Source: JANMOK01 sp031415055
GTDB taxonomy: Bacteria > Pseudomonadota > Alphaproteobacteria > Rhodobacterales > Rhodobacteraceae
Assembly: GCA_031415055.1 (NCBI GenBank)
Contig: JANOQZ010000005.1
Span: forward strand, 1 to 57,687
Direction of reading: 5' to 3'
DNA: 57,687 nt
In this document: positions 52,279 through 57,687 of the stretch, one piece after another
How the letters are laid out: the number at the start of each line of letters is the position of its first letter
Position numbering within the stretch: position 1 is the stretch's first letter
Notes under the pieces: model-generated
The model's input: only the letters and a program-made list of their open reading frames with translations
Databases searched by the model: none
What the model was told of the DNA's origin: nothing
Program-made: the position numbers and the translations under genes

Positions 52279-52374
52279 TTGAGCCTCTTCAATTGCACAA
52301 GCACTATGACCAGACTGGCCAGTTTGAACAATTGGTGCTTTGACTGGCCGCGACGACAATCTGAAAGAATCCCT
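52279..52374. promoter_or_regulatory. Divergent control region with GACTGGCC repeats
   Basis: 96 bases separate the two divergent genes. They contain a perfect 10-base palindrome ACTGGCCAGT (52314-52323) and two direct GACTGGCC copies (52313-52320 and 52342-52349), 29 bases apart. This spacing is near three helical turns, as for a dimeric repressor or LysR/GntR-type regulator acting on both genes. No regulator gene is in the window. Confidence 0.4.
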
Positions 52375-53520
52375 GTGCACTCCCTCGACATCCTCGCCCG
52401 GCTGATTGCTTTTGATACCACCAGCCGCAATTCCAATATGGAATTGATCGCCTATGTGTCCGATCTGCTCAGGACAGCCGGTTTATTGCCACAACTGGTG
52501 CCAAACTCCGATAACACCAAAGCCAACCTGTTCGTCACCGCCGGTCCAAACATCCCCGGCGGTGTCCTGCTTTCTGGCCACAGTGACGTCGTCCCGGTCG
52601 ATGGGCAGAACTGGACCAAACCACCCTTCACATTGACCAAGCAAAACAACAACCTTTACGGCCGTGGCACCGCCGATATGAAAGGTTTCGTCGCCTGCGC
52701 GATTGCCGCGATGCTCGCCGCCGCCCGACGACCGCTGAAGACCCCGCTCCACCTCGCACTTTCTTACGATGAGGAAATCGGCTGCCTCGGCGTCCGTTCC
52801 CTCATCGACCAACTCGCCCAAGCCCCCTTTAAACCGCGCCTTTGCATCGTGGGCGAGCCAACAGAAATGGCCGTCGCCACCGGTCACAAAGGAAAAACCG
52901 CGTTGCATGCAATCTGCACTGGGCAAGAAGGCCATTCCGCACTGGCCCCGAACTATGTCAACGCGCTGCATCTGGCGATTGATCTGGTTGAAATCATTCG
53001 AGCTGAACAGACCGCCCTGCAAGGCGGGCAATCCCAAGACACCGACTATGACATCCCTTATTCCACGCTGCATGTCGGCAAAATCCACGGTGGCGAGACG
53101 TTGAACATCGTGCCCAATCGCTGCGACCTTCACTTTGAAATCCGCAATGTCGCAACCGACCAACCGACAAAAATTCTTGACCGCATAAAAGCCAAAACAG
53201 CGGCAATTGTGCGAGAAACACGCAAGCTCTCAACCGCAGCCGATGTGACGTTCGAAATCACCAATTCCTACCCCGGCCTCGACACCCCATCCAACAGCGA
53301 CGCGGTGCATTTCGTCAAATCCCCGACCGGTGCCAATGCCACCATCAAGGTCGCCTATGGTACCGAGGGCGGGCTGTTTTCCGAACGGCTCGGGATCCAA
53401 ACGGTCATCTGCGGGCCGGGTTCGATGGCACAAGGGCATCGACCTGATGAATTCGTGACAGCCGACCAACTTGGATCCTGCGTTCAGATGCTTGACCACT
53501 TGCTGGACCGGCTGTCTTAG
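52375..53520 (+). CDS. argE: ArgE/DapE-type M20 deacylase
   Basis: A 381-residue M20 zinc peptidase closest in pattern to acetylornithine deacetylase. Seen: LLSGHSDVVPVDGQNW, GRGTADMKGF (bridging Asp), SYDEEIGCLG (catalytic Glu pair), GEPTEM, and a C-terminal His in MAQGHRPDEF. It removes an acyl group from an N-acyl amino acid. GTG 52375 gives the expected start (MHSLDILARLIAFDTTS). Location in a degradative cluster makes a catabolic N-acyl substrate possible instead of arginine synthesis. Confidence 0.85.
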   Translation: MHSLDILARLIAFDTTSRNSNMELIAYVSDLLRTAGLLPQLVPNSDNTKANLFVTAGPNIPGGVLLSGHSDVVPVDGQNWTKPPFTLTKQNNNLYGRGTADMKGFVACAIAAMLAAARRPLKTPLHLALSYDEEIGCLGVRSLIDQLAQAPFKPRLCIVGEPTEMAVATGHKGKTALHAICTGQEGHSALAPNYVNALHLAIDLVEIIRAEQTALQGGQSQDTDYDIPYSTLHVGKIHGGETLNIVPNRCDLHFEIRNVATDQPTKILDRIKAKTAAIVRETRKLSTAADVTFEITNSYPGLDTPSNSDAVHFVKSPTGANATIKVAYGTEGGLFSERLGIQTVICGPGSMAQGHRPDEFVTADQLGSCVQMLDHLLDRLS

Positions 53521-53548
53521 GCGGAAATCCTCGGCCCGAAAAGCTGTT

Positions 53549-54898
53549 TCAGGCCGTCTTTCGCAGGGTTTCCAGCACTTCAAGCACCCGTGCTGCCGCG
53601 GTATCGGGGTTGACCAGACACAGCCGTAACACATCCTGACCGTGCCATTTCGTTGGAATGCACAGCAAATTGCCGTTGTGACGATGCACTTCAGACCACG
53701 ATTTCATCGCATCAATCGACATGCCGAGCACCCGAAACAAGATCACCGACAGGTCTGGCACCATCATCAATTCCAGATGGTCAGAGGCTTCAATTCCGGC
53801 TGCAATCTCACGGGTTGTGTGTAGCACCTGCTCGATCGCCGCAGCATATTTCGCCGTGCCATAGGTCGCTAGCGAAAACCAAAACGGTAGACCGCGCGCC
53901 CGTCGGCTGAGGTGAATGGCGAAATCCGACGGGTTCCACTCGTTGCGGTCAATCATGTCAAGGTAAGCCGCAAATTGCGCATGTGCCGCCGCGGCAAATT
54001 GCGGTTCGCGGTAAACCAAAGCGCAGCAATCATAGGGGGCAAACAGCCATTTGTGCGGGTCAACTACAAAAGAATCCGCCCGTTCTATTCCATCAAATTT
54101 TGGGCGAACCGAAGGTGCCGCCAATGCTGCCAAACCATAGGCGCCATCGACATGCATCCAGATGTTTTGACCCGCACAAACCACCGCGATCCCGTGCAAA
54201 TCGTCGATCATCCCGGCGTTGGTTGTGCCCGCCGTCGCCACCACAGCGAACACGTCGCTGCGACCGGAAACGACAGCCGCAAAAGCTTCCCCCGTCATCC
54301 GACCCAAATCGTCGGACGGAACATTCACAATCTCCACATCCATCACATTCGCCGCCGCGCGAATCGACGAATGCGCATCCGCCGTCGCCGCCAATTTCCA
54401 TTGCGAAACAAACGGGTCACGTGCCCGCGCTTTGGCCCGAGCGGCGTGCAACGCCGATAGATTGCCGACGGTGCCCCCCGAAACGAAGGTTCCTCCGGCA
54501 CTTGCCGGAAACCCGGCCAAGTCGCTCAGCCAACGCAAAGCCTGATTTTCCACATGAATCGCGCCCGACCCACCGGCCCAGTTGCCGGCAAAAATCTCGG
54601 CCGCGCTGACAGCCATATCGAACGTCACTGCGGCCGGTGTGGGAGCCGCCGCGACATAAGCCAAACTCATCGGATGATCGAATGGCCTTGTTGAGGGCGC
54701 AATGACTTCGGTAAACCGTCGCAAAGCTTCGGCCCCGCCAATCCCATCAGCCGTGATCGAACCGCCCAGCAACGGTTCCAATGCGGCAAAACTGCGCTCG
54801 CCATTGCGCCCGTCCGGTCCGTTGACAATCCGCCCATGCGCCCAGTCGGTGACCGCTCTTAGTAGCGCCTCATCGACAGGAAAGAATCGCTCAGACAT
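53549..54898 (-). CDS. Group II PLP-dependent decarboxylase
   Basis: A 449-residue aromatic-L-amino-acid/glutamate decarboxylase-type PLP enzyme. Seen: FVSGGTVGNLSALHAARAKA, TAGTTNAGMIDDL, WMHVDGAYG (PLP Asp) and VVDPHKWLFAPYDC (Schiff-base Lys). It would decarboxylate an amino acid to an amine. ATG 54898 overlaps the DUF1028 stop by eight bases, so it is coupled to DUF1028 and the genes before it. Substrate unknown. Confidence 0.87.
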   Translation of the reverse strand: MSERFFPVDEALLRAVTDWAHGRIVNGPDGRNGERSFAALEPLLGGSITADGIGGAEALRRFTEVIAPSTRPFDHPMSLAYVAAAPTPAAVTFDMAVSAAEIFAGNWAGGSGAIHVENQALRWLSDLAGFPASAGGTFVSGGTVGNLSALHAARAKARARDPFVSQWKLAATADAHSSIRAAANVMDVEIVNVPSDDLGRMTGEAFAAVVSGRSDVFAVVATAGTTNAGMIDDLHGIAVVCAGQNIWMHVDGAYGLAALAAPSVRPKFDGIERADSFVVDPHKWLFAPYDCCALVYREPQFAAAAHAQFAAYLDMIDRNEWNPSDFAIHLSRRARGLPFWFSLATYGTAKYAAAIEQVLHTTREIAAGIEASDHLELMMVPDLSVILFRVLGMSIDAMKSWSEVHRHNGNLLCIPTKWHGQDVLRLCLVNPDTAAARVLEVLETLRKTA

Positions 54899-55559
54899 CG
54901 CCGGGAACGCCATAAGACGGCGCTTGGGTCGGGTTCTCCGCCCGCTGCACATAGGCTGCCATCTGCGGCTTATATAGCGCCCACAAGGCGGCCAAATCAC
55001 CGATCGGATCGTCCGACCAATCCACCCGCAAATCGGCGCAGGGCCATGATAGGCGGTCCACCAGCAGCATCCCCGCCGAATGCACCGGCCCCGCTTCACC
55101 GCCCGCTGCAAGGCCCGCTTGCAGAACCGAAATCAACCGATCTCCGAGATGCCCTTTGCTTGCCAAGAATGCATCCACCATCGCAGTGGGCACCCCCGGA
55201 TTGGCCAAAAGATTGCCCCCCGAAGCCGCATTCGCGCCCTTGGCTTCCCCCCAAACGCCCAACACATTCGCCCCCGAATGGATGGCCGAACCACCAGTTC
55301 TATCCACCACCAAAACCTGCCGAAATTCCAGAAACGGCGTGCCTTGCAGTGCCGCAACCGCCGCATCCGCCGTCATGCCACCCGCCAACAAATCCAACAC
55401 CCGTGGGCCGAAAGCTGGGTCCGTCACGTTCTGGCTTGCGACCACCCCGACCCCGGCCCGCGCATGCGCACACCGCGCCGCCACAGCAGGCGAGGACGAG
55501 GAAATCACCATCCCGAACATGCCAGTCTTTTCGCAGCGGGCGACGAGGGAAAAGGTCAT
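54891..55559 (-). CDS. DUF1028 family protein
   Basis: A 222-residue protein beginning MTFSLVARCEKTGMFGMVIS, with SSSPAVAARCAHARAGVGVV and ASQNVTDPAFG, the DUF1028 pattern. The fold resembles Ntn-hydrolases (Thr2 would be the candidate nucleophile after Met removal), and genes of this family often sit in amino acid or amine catabolism clusters. Starts three bases after the ridA stop. Confidence 0.85.
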   Translation of the reverse strand: MTFSLVARCEKTGMFGMVISSSSPAVAARCAHARAGVGVVASQNVTDPAFGPRVLDLLAGGMTADAAVAALQGTPFLEFRQVLVVDRTGGSAIHSGANVLGVWGEAKGANAASGGNLLANPGVPTAMVDAFLASKGHLGDRLISVLQAGLAAGGEAGPVHSAGMLLVDRLSWPCADLRVDWSDDPIGDLAALWALYKPQMAAYVQRAENPTQAPSYGVPGDV

Positions 55560-55562
55560 GGC

Positions 55563-55976
55563 TCAATCCGGTATCACAGCCGTCGCATCGATCTCAACCA
55601 ACCACTCCGGTCGTGCCAAAGCCACGACTACAAGCCCGGTGCAGACCGGATGCACGCCTTTGATTTATTCGCCCATCACCCGATAAACCGCTTCCCTGTG
55701 GCGCACGTCGGTCAGGTAAACCACCAGCTTGGTCACGTGCTCCATCTTCGCCCCGCATTCATTGATCAACTGAACGATGTTCTGCATCACCTTATGCGCC
55801 TGATCGGTGGGGTCGGAACTGGCAATGTTCTTGCCGGTATCCAAGTCCTGGGGACACTGCCCGCGCAAAAACACCGTCGTTCCCCGTGCGACTACTGCTT
55901 GCGCAAGATCATTATCCAGCTTCTGCTCGGGGTAAGTGTCCATCGTATTGAACTTACGAATGCGGGTGTGCGCCAA
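55563..55976 (-). pseudogene. ridA: RidA/YjgF family gene with internal stop
   Basis: The frame reads AHTRIRKFNTMDTYPEQKLD, VVARGTTVFLRGQCPQDLD and REAVYRVMGE, a RidA-like enamine/imine deaminase. A TAA at 55665-55667 interrupts it at codon 104. The same frame then continues IKGVHPVCTGLVVVALARPE, WLVEIDATAVIPD, the expected C-terminus, to TGA 55563. The full 414 bases are in one frame, so this is a nonsense change (a Tyr codon is one base away), not a frameshift. TTG 55976 is the likely start, with GGAGG five bases before; ATG 55997 is the alternative. The truncated product would lose its last strand and trimer contacts. Confidence 0.8.
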
Positions 55977-57255
55977 TTCTGCCTCCGTTGGGGTCATACG
56001 TGAGATACCTGCGTTGCGTTGCAATATGGTCGGCCAGAAACTTGGCGTCGTGCCAGACACCCCAGATGAAACTCGACCCGCGACGGGTTTGCCAAGGCAA
56101 CCCCAGAAAATAGACCCCCGGTTCCAGCGAAACGCCGCGCCGGTGCCTTGGCCGACCTTTTTCATCGAAAGCGTCAATTTTTAGCCAACTGTAGTCAACG
56201 GCATACCCCGTTGCCCAGATGATCGATGTGATCCCCGCCTTGGCCAAGTTCAATTCAAGTATCGGGTCACTCACGCAATCCGGGTCCAAGCCGATAACCC
56301 GCGCTTCCGGCTCGTCTGGCAAGTCAATTCCGTTACGGGCTACATAGGCATCCGCCTCGTCCAGCACCGACAGATAGTTGGCATCGCCTTTAGCGATATT
56401 CTGCGCCAAATCAGGCGCGAAACTCATCACGCCATTCGCAAACGACTTGGTCCGCCCCAGCAGCACCATTCCTTGCGCGGCCAATCGGCGAAAATCGACG
56501 GTAAAGCCGCCCAGAGCCCCGCTGACGGCAATCGTGACGTGCTCAGTGCCCGGCGCAGGTGCTTCGGCATCCCACTTGCCCAACACGCCCAGCCACCAGC
56601 AGAAATCGCGTTCGCGGTACCTGCGCGGCGGACGGTCGTGCGGGCCGACGGAAAGGTAAACTTGCTTGCCAGCCCGCAACAATTCATCGGCGATTTGCGC
56701 CCCCGACGACCCCGCCCCAACGACCAGCACCGCACCCGCTGGCAATTGACCCGGATTGCGGTAGGCGTTGGAATGCATCTGCATCAACCCTGTATCTGCT
56801 GACACGATATCCGGCATGACCGGTTTTTGAAATGGTCCCGTAGCCGCAACAACGCTGTCAGCCTCGATCACCCCTGCCGAGGTTTCAACCCGAAAGCCGG
56901 GCCGCCCGACATTCCTGTGCACCGCCGTTACTTCCACCCCGCAGCGAATAGGGGCCGCGAACTTCTTTGCATAAGCCACAAAATAATCCGCAACCTGTTC
57001 CTTCGCGGCAAAGGCGTCAGCCGGGGTATCCGCAAACTCTAGCCCCGGAAACCGATCATGCCAAGCCGGACCATTGGCAACCAGTGAATCCCACCGTTCC
57101 GAGCGCCAGCGTTCAGCAATCCGGGACCTCTCCAAGACCAAATGCGGCACAGTAGCGGCGCTGAGGTGCTCGCTCATGGCGATGCCAGCCTGCCCGCCAC
57201 CAACCACCAGCACTTCGACCTTTTCAACCGGCGTCCTACCTGAACCACCGACCAT
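55954..57255 (-). CDS. Flavin-containing monooxygenase-like NAD(P)/FAD enzyme
   Basis: A 433-residue two-dinucleotide-binding flavoprotein: FAD site VLVVGGGQAGIAMSEHL, second site VLVVGAGSSGAQIADELL, and the late ATGYAVDYSWL block. It resembles FMO/Baeyer-Villiger-type oxidoreductases and would oxidise an amine or ketone, or reduce a partner. ATG 57255 shares a base with the Rieske gene stop (TGATG), and its 3' end overlaps ridA, so the three are cotranscribed. Confidence 0.87.
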   Translation of the reverse strand: MVGGSGRTPVEKVEVLVVGGGQAGIAMSEHLSAATVPHLVLERSRIAERWRSERWDSLVANGPAWHDRFPGLEFADTPADAFAAKEQVADYFVAYAKKFAAPIRCGVEVTAVHRNVGRPGFRVETSAGVIEADSVVAATGPFQKPVMPDIVSADTGLMQMHSNAYRNPGQLPAGAVLVVGAGSSGAQIADELLRAGKQVYLSVGPHDRPPRRYRERDFCWWLGVLGKWDAEAPAPGTEHVTIAVSGALGGFTVDFRRLAAQGMVLLGRTKSFANGVMSFAPDLAQNIAKGDANYLSVLDEADAYVARNGIDLPDEPEARVIGLDPDCVSDPILELNLAKAGITSIIWATGYAVDYSWLKIDAFDEKGRPRHRRGVSLEPGVYFLGLPWQTRRGSSFIWGVWHDAKFLADHIATQRRYLTYDPNGGRIGAHPHS

Positions 57256-57687
57256 CAAGCCACCTTGCTCGCCAGATAACACGCAAAATCGTAATTGGGC
57301 CGCTCCAGATGCGACAGATGCCCCGGCACCGCCAGATCAGAACACAGGCCGCGATACACTTTTTCGGTGCAGCCTTTATCCTCTTCGTTCACCTCATCCA
57401 GCAGCTTTTTCACTGCCGAAAAATGCTGGTCAACATCCGGGTCGGCGACAAATTCCGGCGACAGCCCGCCGCCATACAAAACGCTTACATGATCCGGCCC
57501 ATCGGGGTGCAGGCACAGATACCAGAAATACCCCGGCGTTAGCGTAATCAACAACGCCGGATAAATCGACAACAGCCAGGTCGTGCGCCGCCGGTCACCT
57601 TGCAGAACCGTGTTCGACGGATGCGCCAACGACAGCGGCACGGTGTCGTTCTTCAGGATGGAATGGAAATTGAACGCCGCTTCCCCC
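57255..57687 (-). CDS. Rieske oxygenase alpha subunit, C-terminal part
   Basis: The last about 143 codons of a gene whose 5' part lies beyond the window. The segment FNFHSILKNDTVPLSLAHPS, TWLLSIYPALLITLTPGYFW and LCLHPDGPDHVSVLYGG fits the C-terminal catalytic domain of Rieske-type ring-hydroxylating/N-demethylating oxygenase alpha subunits. The Rieske motif and iron ligands would lie in the missing part. Relatives demethylate betaines or cleave carnitine, in line with the amine-linked neighbours, but ring hydroxylation is equally possible. Confidence 0.7.
   Translation of the reverse strand, partial: GEAAFNFHSILKNDTVPLSLAHPSNTVLQGDRRRTTWLLSIYPALLITLTPGYFWYLCLHPDGPDHVSVLYGGGLSPEFVADPDVDQHFSAVKKLLDEVNEEDKGCTEKVYRGLCSDLAVPGHLSHLERPNYDFACYLASKVA

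Overview
The window reads as a chromosome segment of a moderately GC-rich alphaproteobacterium, most likely Rhodobacterales (Roseobacter/Rhodobacter-like). This rests on gene content and order: a zinc-ribbon protein divergent from ftsE-ftsX-plsC; argH-lptM-lysA followed by a DUF4175/TIGR02302 gene; phaR divergent from a PHA synthesis cluster; a 5-aminolevulinate synthase (C4 haem pathway); nirK-nirV; and a DUF2007 gene between a tRNA methyltransferase and a polyprenyl diphosphate synthase. No rRNA, tRNA, phage, insertion sequence or CRISPR array was seen. All calls come from reading the sequence; no database search was run.

Layout. 0-8.8 kb: orphan-looking CopG-type antitoxin, plsC, ftsX/ftsE, zinc-ribbon membrane protein, a cytochrome c/BNR-repeat protein pair, a small Cys-rich secreted protein, a TfoX-domain protein and a large Gln-rich DUF4175 protein. 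8.8-13.6 kb: lysA, DUF2834, a 31-residue LptM-type lipoprotein and argH, linked by start/stop overlaps. Then come a small monooxygenase, a decayed argH fragment, a toxin-antitoxin pair with a frameshifted toxin, and tag. 13.6-18.1 kb: phaR and a compact PHA operon (48-residue ORF, phaC-like, phaA, an interposed membrane protein, phaB). 18.1-21 kb: ATP-grasp protein, glutamine amidotransferase and DMT exporter. 21-25.4 kb: two tandem repeat arrays on either side of a DUF465 gene, a second DMT exporter with a repeat-encoded tail, trmN6-like, DUF2007 and a polyprenyl synthase.

25.4-32.3 kb: a fused 5-oxoprolinase-type protein, an endonuclease/exonuclease/phosphatase-fold protein, a GNAT acetyltransferase, a DjlA-like J-protein and a stand-alone trypsin-fold protein. 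32.6-44.5 kb: a nine-gene minus-strand operon. It holds an Opp-type peptide ABC transporter, an aspartoacylase-family enzyme, an S9 peptidase, a CocE/S15 hydrolase and a dimethylformamidase-like protein. It looks like uptake plus stepwise hydrolysis of a capped or amidated peptide-like substrate. 44.8-50 kb: nirK-nirV, hemA and a secreted trypsin-like protease carrying a seven-copy propeller domain. 50.2-57.7 kb: a catabolic cluster of a TMADH/DMADH-like flavoprotein, ArgE-like deacylase, PLP decarboxylase, DUF1028, a RidA gene with an internal stop, a flavoprotein monooxygenase and the 3' part of a Rieske oxygenase alpha subunit that runs off the window.

Several genes are broken or decaying (argH fragment, toxin, ridA), and several palindromic repeat families recur between genes. 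The likeliest undescribed systems are the nine-gene transporter/hydrolase operon, the ATP-grasp/amidotransferase/exporter cassette and the degradative cluster at the right end.
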